Part shown: positions 1 through 6,028 of the stretch, in pieces
How positions within the stretch are numbered: position 1 is the first letter of the stretch
Layout: each line of letters opens with the position of its first letter
Assembly (NCBI GenBank): GCA_021806345.1
Contig: JAJZXP010000193.1
Span: 1 to 6,921 of the forward strand
Reading direction: 5' to 3'
Source: Thermoplasmata archaeon
Lineage (GTDB): Archaea; Thermoplasmatota; Thermoplasmata; Thermoplasmatales; Thermoplasmataceae
Length of the DNA: 6,921 bases
Notes under the pieces: generated by a model
What the model saw: only the letters and a program-made list of their open reading frames with translations
Told to the model about the DNA's origin: nothing
Databases searched by the model: none
Position numbers and translations under genes: made by a program

Positions 1-1454
1 ACAACATGCAGCTTCTCCAGTTCCAGAATCATTTTTTCCAGGGAATACTTCCTCATCAGGCCTGATGAGATCATTTCCCTCATGAGCGCCGTCCTTATTA
101 TGAGCGATATGAAGAATATGAACAGCATGCCCCTGATTGTCGATTCCTTCCTTACCCTTATGGGAAATATGTCCATATCCGTTTTCAGTATACGAAATGC
201 CTTCTCAATGCTGTCCCTGTTACAGTATATGGAGAGGCATTCCAGTGGCGTGTATTCACCGTTATACACGAGCAGGAATCTCCCCATCCTGTTCTCTGCT
301 GCCGTTATTGCATTGTTCCTTGCCCCTGTTTTGATTTTGCCATCCTCAATCCTCCATGTGAAGTATTTCCCGTAATGCGATGCAATGGATTCTATCGTTT
401 CTCTCACGTTTGGCCTGATCTGTAATTTTTCAATTGCGGATCTCTTCTCCGATAGTTTCCTGTGGAAATCAGACAGTTCGTCACTTTCCCTCTTCCTGTT
501 ATGATAGAAGTATCCCTTAAGGTGCAGATCATCCATGGTGAATGATACCTGTTTGCAGAATACTGGCTCATTCTCATACATAATTACATTGTCAGCCCTG
601 TCCACAGATCTTGATGCAGAAGAGAAGACATTCTTCACCGCTTTGGGGACGAGGGATGCTGCTATGATGAATGAATCATCCTTCAATAAATTCAGGTTCT
701 CATATGAGAAGAATCCCCTGTCAAGGATGATCTCAATCTTCGGAATAAGTTTCCTGATGCCCTCAACAGTCCTCTTCAGAGTGACAACATCCGGAATGCT
801 CCCGCTGTATATCTCAAAGAACAGCGGGATGTTTCTCGATCTTTCCATGACCATGCCCATGTTTATCCTCTCGGGATAAGGGTGATCCTTGGCATGGCCG
901 TATTCCAGTATCTCCTCTGGCCCGTACGATGGCAGGGATGTTATATCATAAAGCAATGAATTTCCGGGATTGATCCTTGATATGAGATCCATAGAGAACA
1001 GCCTGTAGAGATCCGATTTGCCTATGCGATCAAGGAGTTCTGATATCCTCTGCGATTTCAGATCAACGCTCAATGTACGGGACAACGATGTTCCGGAGAA
1101 CCATGCATCAATGGATGACAGCGGAAGTGGACGGACAATCTTTGATACTGCAATGGCAATGATCTCTTTTGATTCAGTTTCAGTGAGATGCTTCTCCAGC
1201 ATTTCCTCAATGCCCATTTCCCCGACAATCTTCATTATTGGAATGAACGGGCCATGTATGAGGCTTCTCATGGGAAGGACGCTCCTGATCTTTTTTATCT
1301 CTCCGTTATCCTTTCTGCCAACATACCTGTAGTGGTAGCTGGTGTTCCGTATCTTTGAATTGTAGTATGGTATCCGCTCATACACGTATGTTTTCCCTTT
1401 CACAACCTTCTCGATTGTCTGATTCTTTGATGTAATGGTGGGAAATACCACCAT
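1..1454 (-). CDS. IS4-superfamily (IS1634-like) DDE transposase, C-terminus cut by window edge
   Basis: This gene encodes the cut-and-paste transposase of an insertion sequence. Reading the minus strand from the ATG at 1454 gives 484 codons without a stop before the left edge. The DDE triad is visible: D170 in YDITSLPSYG, D245 in ILDRGFFSYE, and E417 within the IS4-superfamily signature Y410-x2-R413-x3-E417-x6-K424 (YCNRDSIEKAFRILK). The 172 residues between the second D and the E match the insertion domain of IS4/IS1634 enzymes. A YGHAKD..YPERINMGMV segment (185-202) follows the first Asp, as in IS1634 relatives. An in-frame TAA lies ten codons upstream, so the start must be near 1454. No stop or frameshift is seen, so the enzyme could be active. 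The far end of the element is outside the window. The family is assigned from motifs only; the IS4-superfamily call is firm, IS1634 less so. Confidence 0.93.
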   Translation of the reverse strand, partial: MVVFPTITSKNQTIEKVVKGKTYVYERIPYYNSKIRNTSYHYRYVGRKDNGEIKKIRSVLPMRSLIHGPFIPIMKIVGEMGIEEMLEKHLTETESKEIIAIAVSKIVRPLPLSSIDAWFSGTSLSRTLSVDLKSQRISELLDRIGKSDLYRLFSMDLISRINPGNSLLYDITSLPSYGPEEILEYGHAKDHPYPERINMGMVMERSRNIPLFFEIYSGSIPDVVTLKRTVEGIRKLIPKIEIILDRGFFSYENLNLLKDDSFIIAASLVPKAVKNVFSSASRSVDRADNVIMYENEPVFCKQVSFTMDDLHLKGYFYHNRKRESDELSDFHRKLSEKRSAIEKLQIRPNVRETIESIASHYGKYFTWRIEDGKIKTGARNNAITAAENRMGRFLLVYNGEYTPLECLSIYCNRDSIEKAFRILKTDMDIFPIRVRKESTIRGMLFIFFISLIIRTALMREMISSGLMRKYSLEKMILELEKLHV

Positions 1455-1456
1455 TA
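1433..1456 (-). promoter_or_regulatory. Inverted repeat placing the transposase start codon in a hairpin stem
   Basis: The 9-base arms taatggtgg (1433-1441) and ccaccatta (1448-1456) are perfect reverse complements separated by 6 bases. In the minus-strand transcript the 5' arm contains the transposase AUG (1454-1452), so folding would bury the start codon in a 9-pair stem. Start-site-masking hairpins are known in other insertion sequences as a way to limit transposase translation. Applying that role here is inference; the repeat itself is exact. Confidence 0.6.
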
Positions 1457-1521
1457 TAAATAAGCTTTGCTTTTATTCATGAGCCAATGAATTATGAATA
1501 GATCAGAAATTAATGGTGGTA
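1446..1521. repeat. 11-base inverted repeat around the transposase leader
   Basis: The sequence taccaccatta at 1446-1456 is the exact reverse complement of taatggtggta at 1511-1521, with 54 bases between. The first arm is shared with the start-codon hairpin, so the start region can pair with either a downstream copy (1433-1441) or this upstream copy. The distal arm may lie near the terminal inverted repeat of the insertion sequence or be a transposase or regulator binding site. The other end of the element is needed to decide. Confidence 0.5.
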
Positions 1522-1631
1522 AGAATCCGGGAGTTCAGGTTATCTCCAAACATATACGACCTCCATGTAAGCTTTGAGATGTCTCCGATTCTGCTAATTT
1601 TGGGAGTGAAAATGTAAAAAGGATTAGTCAT
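1503..1631 (-). CDS. Doubtful 42-residue reading frame overlapping the end of vapC
   Basis: An ATG at 1631 overlaps the last codons of vapC by 8 bases (ATGACTAA, shared with the vapC TAA) and opens a 42-codon frame ending in TGA at 1503. The predicted peptide begins MTNPFYIFTPKISRIGD and contains LTWRSYMFG. I do not recognise a family. The overlap would allow translational coupling to vapC, which favours a real gene. Against this, the frame is very short, ends next to the insertion-sequence repeat at 1511-1521, and competes with a 27-codon frame on the plus strand. It may be a gene fragment truncated by the insertion sequence on its left. Confidence 0.25.
   Translation of the reverse strand: MTNPFYIFTPKISRIGDISKLTWRSYMFGDNLNSRILTTINF
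1609..1622 (-). terminator. Possible T-rich transcription stop after vapC
   Basis: Immediately after the vapC stop the minus strand reads cctttttacatttt. Archaeal RNA polymerase commonly terminates at T-rich tracts without a hairpin, so this could end the vapBC transcript. The tract is short and broken by ACA, and it would lie inside the doubtful 42-residue frame. Confidence 0.3.
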
Positions 1632-2058
1632 AGTAGTGGAATGGATTATGGATTTTTATGCCAGGAATCCGTGCAAAATCCTTTTCGTTTTCAGTTGTTA
1701 TCTGGGTTAATCCGTTCTCCTTCATTGTTTCTGTTATAAGTGAGTCTAAAAAAGGTGCTCTAAATGCCTTAGATGTGTCCAAGGCAGCCTGCACAGTTAT
1801 GTGATTATAACTAATTTTTAGCCAGTTTGTTGAAGTTATGAAAGACTCGACAATCACTTTTGCCGTGTTAGATTTCACGTCAAGTTTACGAGTAAGAGCA
1901 TTATACAATTCCACAAGGATCTGGTTGGAAATGACACCTTTAGCCTCACCCATGAAAACTTTGCTTATTAGTAACTTGCAAGTATTTCTCTTTTCGGGCT
2001 CAGAAAGATCATATGCATAGTAAAGCACGTTTGTGTCATAGAAAATCTCATCTTTCAT
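1624..2058 (-). CDS. vapC: VapC-type PIN-domain ribonuclease toxin
   Basis: A 144-residue PIN-domain protein, the usual size of VapC toxins, which are magnesium-dependent endoribonucleases that cut tRNA, rRNA or mRNA when their antitoxin is lost. The acidic active-site positions are all present: D8 in FYDTNVLYY, E50 in NQILVELYNAL, D105 in APFLDSLITE, and the TTENEKDF block (122-128) with N124 and D127. No transmembrane segment is visible, so it should act in the cytoplasm. The ATG at 2058 overlaps the end of the antitoxin gene by 11 bases, implying coupled translation from one transcript. It has no Shine-Dalgarno sequence of its own. All catalytic residues are intact, so it is probably functional. 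The RNA target cannot be read from the sequence. Confidence 0.92.
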   Translation of the reverse strand: MKDEIFYDTNVLYYAYDLSEPEKRNTCKLLISKVFMGEAKGVISNQILVELYNALTRKLDVKSNTAKVIVESFITSTNWLKISYNHITVQAALDTSKAFRAPFLDSLITETMKENGLTQITTENEKDFARIPGIKIHNPFHYYD

Positions 2059-2284
2059 GCAAATCTTCCCGATTGAATTTCCATTTCTTCATCTCGATTC
2101 CATTTTCCAGAAGTCTCAAATTTTCCTTGAGCGTATCATTGTTGTCACTTTTGAGCCATTCTTCCAGTGCCTCGTTCATTGCCTTTGCAAGGGAGCCTTT
2201 CTTATTTCCATATTTCAACTTTGCCCTTTCTTTGAATCTCTTCTCAATGGTTTCATCAAGATTTATTGTGATAGTCTTTCCCAT
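2048..2284 (-). CDS. vapB: VapB-type ribbon-helix-helix antitoxin
   Basis: A 78-residue protein with a short N-terminal beta strand (KTITINL, 3-9), helix A (about 10-24), a GNKKGS turn (26-31) and helix B (about 31-45). This is the ribbon-helix-helix fold that dimerises on operator DNA. The charged C-terminal tail contains MKKWKFNRED, the type of segment by which VapB antitoxins wrap around the PIN toxin and block its active site. It lies directly before the PIN gene with an 11-base overlap, antitoxin first, as in most VapBC operons. The ATG at 2284 has no Shine-Dalgarno sequence, and a TATA-like box about 25 bases upstream suggests a leaderless transcript. Autorepression by VapB or VapBC is the expected control, by analogy with the family. 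Confidence 0.9.
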   Translation of the reverse strand: MGKTITINLDETIEKRFKERAKLKYGNKKGSLAKAMNEALEEWLKSDNNDTLKENLRLLENGIEMKKWKFNREDLHER

Positions 2285-2288
2285 AGTA

Positions 2289-2335
2289 TAGTAATTACTT
2301 TACATACTTAAAACATTTACATAAAACATATTTAC
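2289..2335 (-). promoter_or_regulatory. vapBC promoter and probable VapB operator repeats
   Basis: On the minus strand a TTTTAAGTA box (2313-2305) lies 21-29 bases before the vapB ATG, right for an archaeal TATA box with a leaderless start. Around it are three similarly oriented plus-strand hexamers, ctttac (2298-2303), atttac (2315-2320) and atttac (2330-2335), spaced 17 and 15 bases apart. A perfect 10-base palindrome, agtaattact, sits at 2290-2299. Repeats like these suit binding by ribbon-helix-helix dimers. That VapB binds them is inferred. Confidence 0.5.
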
Positions 2336-2569
2336 GTTTATATCATACAGTTTAAAAAACCTGCTTAAATATTTATGCAGCCCCTTCACTTGACTTTACA
2401 CGGTTCATTGGATTGGTTATCTGGCGATGCCCCACTTTTAGGTCTCCACACATCATTGATGCTGTAGTGCCTATGCGACAAAAATCAACTCAAGCCTTTC
2501 TGCAATTTTCAGAGCTTCTTTGTCACCTCCTTTCCCCTGACGATGTACTGAATCCTCACCTGCCCGATC
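2336..2569. other. Stretch without a convincing gene
   Basis: No frame on either strand here resembles a complete protein. On the minus strand there is a 20-codon frame starting at 2571 (MIGQVRIQYIVRGKEV...) that stops at 2509. In another minus-strand frame an overlapping run includes GDKEALKIAERLEL. The two together might be a frameshifted relic, but they are too short to name. A purine-rich ggaggtga on the minus strand (2530-2523) looks like a ribosome binding site but has no suitable ATG after it. With the adjacent DUF2080-like gene this is probably decayed mobile-element DNA. Confidence 0.4.
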
Positions 2570-2716
2570 ATGTCAGGGATAGAGATCACGATTAAAGGAA
2601 TCTATGGATTTATTGAGCGAAAAGTTACAAAGTTCGGGTCAGGGGCAAAGGTGGACTGTCCTAAGGAGTTTCTTGACAGGAAGGTTTATCTAATAATAAC
2701 AAGGAACAAGGAATAG
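2570..2716 (+). CDS. DUF2080-like small transposon-associated protein
   Basis: A 48-residue protein, MSGIEITIKGIYGFIERKV..., followed by TKFGSGAKVDCPKEFLDRKVY and ending LIITRNKE. The pattern of a beta-rich start, then a K-F-G-x-G-A-K-V motif, then a C-P-K-E-(F/Y)-L motif matches archaeal putative transposon-encoded proteins of the DUF2080 family, which are usually about this size and often lie beside transposase genes. The fold resembles swapped-hairpin DNA-binding proteins, but its function is not established to my knowledge. The ATG at 2570 is the only sensible start, since an in-frame TGA lies eight codons upstream. There is no clear TATA box or Shine-Dalgarno sequence, and no matching transposase sits beside it. 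It ends 57 bases before the helicase-nuclease gene on the same strand. The family match is from memory of the motif. Confidence 0.72.
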   Translation: MSGIEITIKGIYGFIERKVTKFGSGAKVDCPKEFLDRKVYLIITRNKE

Positions 2717-2742
2717 TGTCCCACATATATAGCATCAGAATA

Positions 2743-2751
2743 GATTAAATA
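2743..2751 (+). promoter_or_regulatory. TATA-like box of the helicase-nuclease gene
   Basis: The sequence gattaaata at 2743-2751 lies 23-31 bases before the ATG at 2774, the distance expected for a leaderless archaeal transcript. No Shine-Dalgarno sequence precedes the ATG, which agrees with that. Between box and start is a tataac direct repeat (2756-2761 and 2764-2769), which could be a regulator site. Confidence 0.5.
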
Positions 2752-2773
2752 TTGTTATAACTATATAACCTCG

Positions 2774-5515
2774 ATGGGTGAAATCCTTTATAAAATACTA
2801 AACGAACCTTTCCCACTATCAGCTGACCAGCAAATTGCCATAAAATCGGATTCTAAATACACGAGAATAATAGCAGGCGCAGGCGCAGGTAAAACAGAAA
2901 CTCTAGCCAGAAAAATTTTATACTACCTTATTTACAAAAAGCTCCCTCCTTCATCTATAGTTGCATTTACATTCACCGAAAAAGCAGCCCAGAGTATGAA
3001 GAGCAGGATTCATCAAAGACTGTTAGAACTTGGTGAATCAGAATTGCTTAGAAAGTTCGGTGAGATGTATGTAGGTACAATTCATGGATACTGTTCCAGA
3101 CTTCTACAAGATAACTACGAATTTTCCAATTATTCTGTACTAGATGAAAATCAGCAAATGGCATTTGTGATAAGAGAAGGATACAACATAGGATTAAACA
3201 AGGCTGAATATGGCAAACATGGCTCATACCTAATGCGTTGTAAGGTTTTTATAGCGACCTTGGGTGTATATTATTCCGAACTTATAGATTTAAATTCGTT
3301 ATCAAAAGGAGATGAACATTTTAAGATAATGTTGAAAAGATATGAAGAAACCCTGATGAAGCACCACAAATTAACATTCGACACCTTGATCACCATGAGT
3401 ATTTCGAAATTACAGGAAAATAAATCTCCAATAAGCAATCTTAAGTGTCTGATTGTTGATGAATTCCAAGATATTAACAGAGCACAATTTACTCTCATTA
3501 AACTTATGTCCCAAAATATAGAGGTTACCATAGTAGGAGACCCTCGTCAAAGTATATATCAATGGAGAGGTGGAGATCCTGAGTTCTTTGAAGATTTCAC
3601 TAAGGAATTTAATGGGGTACAAACGTATGAAATAAATGAAAATAGACGGAGTCCAAAAGAAATTGTACAAATGTCAAATCGCATTTCTAAATCTTTTTCA
3701 AAGACTAATTTTGGTAATATGGCATGGAAAAGGGAAGACCGAGGTTTGATTGGTAAAGTAGAGTTTCTTAATTCCGAGCTCGAAGCGAATGAAATAGCAA
3801 AAGAAATCTCTTTCTTGTCAGACAACAAAGAAATCCCATACTCGAATTTCAGTATTCTATTGAGAAGCATTAAAACTTCTGCCGATCCCTTGATCAATGC
3901 ATTTAAAACAAATAATATACCTTATATAATTGGTGGTAAGGTAGGGCTCTTCAAAAGGGATGAAGCGCAAGCACTCGGTATGCTTATTACTTGGTTGTTG
4001 GATGAGGGCTATTGGCAGTTAGATGCCTATGGTAAACAAAGAATAAATGGCGAAAATTTAATAAATGAAGCTTTGTCGAAGTGGAAAGGGGTAGTTCACT
4101 ACAATTTAGTTGATACCAATGTTAAAAACGAATTAAAAAGCTGGAAAAAGAAAATTTTGAGTTTCATACCTTCAGACAACTATGGTTACAAGGACGTACT
4201 GCATGATTTGCTGAACATTTTAGGATATAAGAAACTAAGCCAGGATGATGTTCTCGATGCAGTAGTAATGGCAAATATTGGTTCATTTAGCAATATACTG
4301 GGAGACTTCGAGACATCTTTTCGGCTCGGTGGCAGAAGAAGTGGATTTGCCATGGAATTAAAGCATCTTTGTAATTTCTTGAACGGATATGCCTTAATAT
4401 CATATGATGAACAACCATACGATCAACAAGAAGGACTAAATGCAGTAAACATAATGACAATTCACCAGTCAAAAGGTCTTCAATGGCCCATTGTTTTCTT
4501 ACCATCCATGATAAACAGCAGGTTCCCATCTAGAAGAACAACTAAGCCAGATAACATTTGGATGATCGATCCCAGTTCTATTTCTAATGAAGGATATTTC
4601 GAAAAGAAAGAAAGTGAATTGAGGCTGTTCTATGTGGCTGTTAGTAGAGCAATGAATGCAGTGATACTATCTTATTTTGATAAACATACCAAGCAATCAG
4701 CAAAACCCAGTGAATATTTTGATATAATAGATGATTTCTGCAAGCCGGTAAAACAGTTGCGTGATCTTGAATTGAGTAAGTTTACAATACAAGTCAACGA
4801 TTCGCCAGATGTTATTGAATCATTTCCAGTTAAAGAGTTAATAGATTATGAAATGTGTCCTTACCATTACAGGCTATCTAAAAAGTGGAGGTATATTCAG
4901 GGGGTAAATACATTTATGGGATATGGGGAAGCCCTTCATCATATCCTCCAGCAAATATCCCAGAAAATTAAGATTGATGGAAAGCAATACGATGATGCAT
5001 TAGAAGAGGCGTCTAAAGGATTTTACTTGCCTTATGCATCTCCAGAGTTCAGAGATAAATTACTTAAGACTGTAAAGCAAGAACTCTTAGAATATATAAA
5101 AAGCAACGGAGAATATCTTAGAAATGTTCAGGAAACTGAAATGAGGATAGAATTTCCGGCTAAATCTGCAACAATCATAGGAAAAGTAGATGTCATATTG
5201 CATTCAAATACTGGTCTTGAAGTCAGAGATTATAAATCTTCAGATACTGTAATGAAAAGAGAAAACTCTGAGTTGCAAGTTAGACTTTATGCAAAAGGAT
5301 TAAGAGACCTGGGTTGGGATATTGTTAAAGGATCTGTAGCAAACTTGAAGAATAACGAACTTGAGGAAGTAGATGTCTCACAAACACGGTTGAAAAAATC
5401 CATGGAACGTGCGGAAGGAATAATAGAAAAAATTAGGTCCCACAAATATGAACCAAATCCTGGTGACTTTTGTCCAAAGTGTGAATATCGAACTATTTGT
5501 TCTAAAGCAGCTTAA
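2774..5515 (+). CDS. SF1A UvrD/AddA-like helicase fused to a Cas4/AddB-type Fe-S PD-(D/E)XK nuclease
   Basis: A 913-residue enzyme predicted to unwind DNA with ATP and cut the products. Helicase motifs appear in order: Q motif (LSADQQIAI, 15-23), Walker A (AGAGAGKT, 34-41), Ia (VAFTFTEKAA, 63-72), Ib region (GTIHGYCSRLL, 101-111), II (DEFQD, 229-233), III (GDPRQSIYQWRG, 255-266), IV (NENRRSPKEIV, 288-298), V (MTIHQSKGLQWPIVFL, 561-576) and VI (LRLFYVAVSRA, 616-626). The C-terminal nuclease has C695, the GEALHH motif (H722), D806 in GKVDVIL, D819-Y-K821 in LEVRDYKSS, QVRLY (835-839), and CPKCEYRTIC giving C900, C903 and C909. One Cys before the catalytic core and three after it is the 4Fe-4S arrangement of Cas4, AddB and Dna2. 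The overall order resembles AddA/RecB, but those nucleases normally lack this cluster. No residue of either active site looks lost. Its codons look more AT-rich than the transposase genes. A role in end processing, recombination or defence against foreign DNA is inferred. Confidence 0.93.
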   Translation: MGEILYKILNEPFPLSADQQIAIKSDSKYTRIIAGAGAGKTETLARKILYYLIYKKLPPSSIVAFTFTEKAAQSMKSRIHQRLLELGESELLRKFGEMYVGTIHGYCSRLLQDNYEFSNYSVLDENQQMAFVIREGYNIGLNKAEYGKHGSYLMRCKVFIATLGVYYSELIDLNSLSKGDEHFKIMLKRYEETLMKHHKLTFDTLITMSISKLQENKSPISNLKCLIVDEFQDINRAQFTLIKLMSQNIEVTIVGDPRQSIYQWRGGDPEFFEDFTKEFNGVQTYEINENRRSPKEIVQMSNRISKSFSKTNFGNMAWKREDRGLIGKVEFLNSELEANEIAKEISFLSDNKEIPYSNFSILLRSIKTSADPLINAFKTNNIPYIIGGKVGLFKRDEAQALGMLITWLLDEGYWQLDAYGKQRINGENLINEALSKWKGVVHYNLVDTNVKNELKSWKKKILSFIPSDNYGYKDVLHDLLNILGYKKLSQDDVLDAVVMANIGSFSNILGDFETSFRLGGRRSGFAMELKHLCNFLNGYALISYDEQPYDQQEGLNAVNIMTIHQSKGLQWPIVFLPSMINSRFPSRRTTKPDNIWMIDPSSISNEGYFEKKESELRLFYVAVSRAMNAVILSYFDKHTKQSAKPSEYFDIIDDFCKPVKQLRDLELSKFTIQVNDSPDVIESFPVKELIDYEMCPYHYRLSKKWRYIQGVNTFMGYGEALHHILQQISQKIKIDGKQYDDALEEASKGFYLPYASPEFRDKLLKTVKQELLEYIKSNGEYLRNVQETEMRIEFPAKSATIIGKVDVILHSNTGLEVRDYKSSDTVMKRENSELQVRLYAKGLRDLGWDIVKGSVANLKNNELEEVDVSQTRLKKSMERAEGIIEKIRSHKYEPNPGDFCPKCEYRTICSKAA

Positions 5516-5632
5516 AATGTAAGACACTCGTTCTTTACAAAGAGAAGGCGAAAATGGAAGAAGAGTTAATCCAATAAGTGATACCGGGCCTTTATTTTAA
5601 GGCATTACCATATAACAATTGATTGAAAACCC

Positions 5633-5641
5633 TTTATAAAA
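5633..5641 (+). promoter_or_regulatory. TATA-like box with no clear gene behind it
   Basis: The tttataaaa at 5633-5641 is one of the best TATA-box matches in the window. Transcription would be expected to start near 5660-5665. The ATG at 5658 is slightly too close, and the frame it opens is only 30 codons long. It could drive a short RNA, a truncated gene, or be chance in AT-rich DNA. Confidence 0.3.
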
Positions 5642-5657
5642 TCGATTTGGACAAGAA

Positions 5658-5750
5658 ATGGGCGGTTTTTTTCCGAATTTAAAAGATATATCATTTCTCT
5701 TAATGCATGATCAAACAGGCCACTCATACAGCAACATGCGTGTTTCATGA
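5658..5750 (+). CDS. Doubtful 30-residue reading frame behind a TATA-like box
   Basis: The ATG at 5658 opens MGGFFPNLKDISFLLMHDQT..., ending in TGA at 5750. I recognise no family. The support is a TATA-like box 17-25 bases upstream, although the spacing is short for a leaderless message. There is no Shine-Dalgarno sequence. It might be the truncated start of a gene lost when the ISL3-type element decayed, or a chance frame. Confidence 0.15.
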   Translation: MGGFFPNLKDISFLLMHDQTGHSYSNMRVS

Positions 5751-5846
5751 ATAAATGTTACGGCGTTTTTTGGGAGGTTATTAGAAATTCTCTCATATTT
5801 GCTATATACGAAAAAGTAATAAATTTTACGGAATTTCTCTAGCACT

Positions 5847-6011
5847 AAGAGGCAACCTAATTCCTCATTCCACAAGATATATGATCGTATCCCTCTATTC
5901 TTGTGCTCTGAAACCACATGAACGCTTGAATGCAGTACGGAACTTGTTGTTCAATCCTTCCACAACAGCTGAATTTATTTCAGATCTTATGGTCTCAAGG
6001 ATGCCATTGAA
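5847..6011 (-). pseudogene. C-terminal remnant of an ISL3-type transposase
   Basis: Reading the minus strand from 6011 gives FNGILETIRSEINSAVVEGL, then NNKFRTAFKRSCGFRAQE, before a TAG at 5897-5895. The VEGLNNKFRT...R..GFR segment is the conserved C-terminal part of ISL3-family transposases and contains the catalytic Glu of the DDE triad. Past the TAG the same frame continues RDTIIYLVE, a TGA at 5867-5865, then GIRLPL, resembling the normal tail of such enzymes. A TAA (6014-6012) stands just before the first codon. The rest of the gene is missing: only 17 bases separate this piece from the stop of the membrane-protein gene. It is therefore a truncated, nonsense-bearing relic. The family assignment rests on recall of the motif. 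Confidence 0.8.
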
Positions 6012-6028
6012 TTATTTTATTCTCAAAT

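Larger units (their letters stand above)
5516..5846. other. Mostly non-coding stretch downstream of the helicase-nuclease
   Basis: No recognisable gene is present. There is a weak hairpin (gcctt, 6-base loop, aaggc; 5588-5603) that could mark the end of the helicase transcript, a TATA-like box at 5633-5641, and a 30-codon plus-strand frame after it. A 68-codon minus-strand frame starting with GTG at 5917 covers most of the rest, but it overlaps the ISL3 remnant in a different frame and is probably not translated. The stretch may hold the outer end of the decayed ISL3-type element. Confidence 0.5.

Noticed and set aside
82..1332. Plus-strand open frames of 97, 114 and 104 codons
   Set aside because: They lie opposite the transposase read on the minus strand, have no family resemblance, and break up while the minus strand stays open for 484 codons.
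2013..2311. Plus-strand frames of 92 and 84 codons opposite vapB
   Set aside because: They are complements of the clear ribbon-helix-helix gene and have the serine/phenylalanine-rich look of antisense frames.
2413..2595. 60-codon plus-strand frame before the DUF2080-like gene
   Set aside because: Its composition is unlike a folded protein, it lacks a promoter or ribosome binding site, and it overlaps the better-supported DUF2080-like gene in another frame.
2774..5515. A Cas4 or CRISPR adaptation locus
   Set aside because: The cysteine-bearing nuclease is fused to a full helicase, no cas1 or cas2 is present, and no regularly spaced repeats are found in the window.
5588..5603. Hairpin after the helicase gene as an intrinsic terminator
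   Set aside because: The stem is only 5 pairs with a 6-base loop and no T tract follows, so it was mentioned but not called as a terminator.
5711..5917. 68-codon minus-strand frame starting with GTG
   Set aside because: It overlaps the ISL3-type remnant in a shifted frame, has no ribosome binding site, and shows no recognisable motif.
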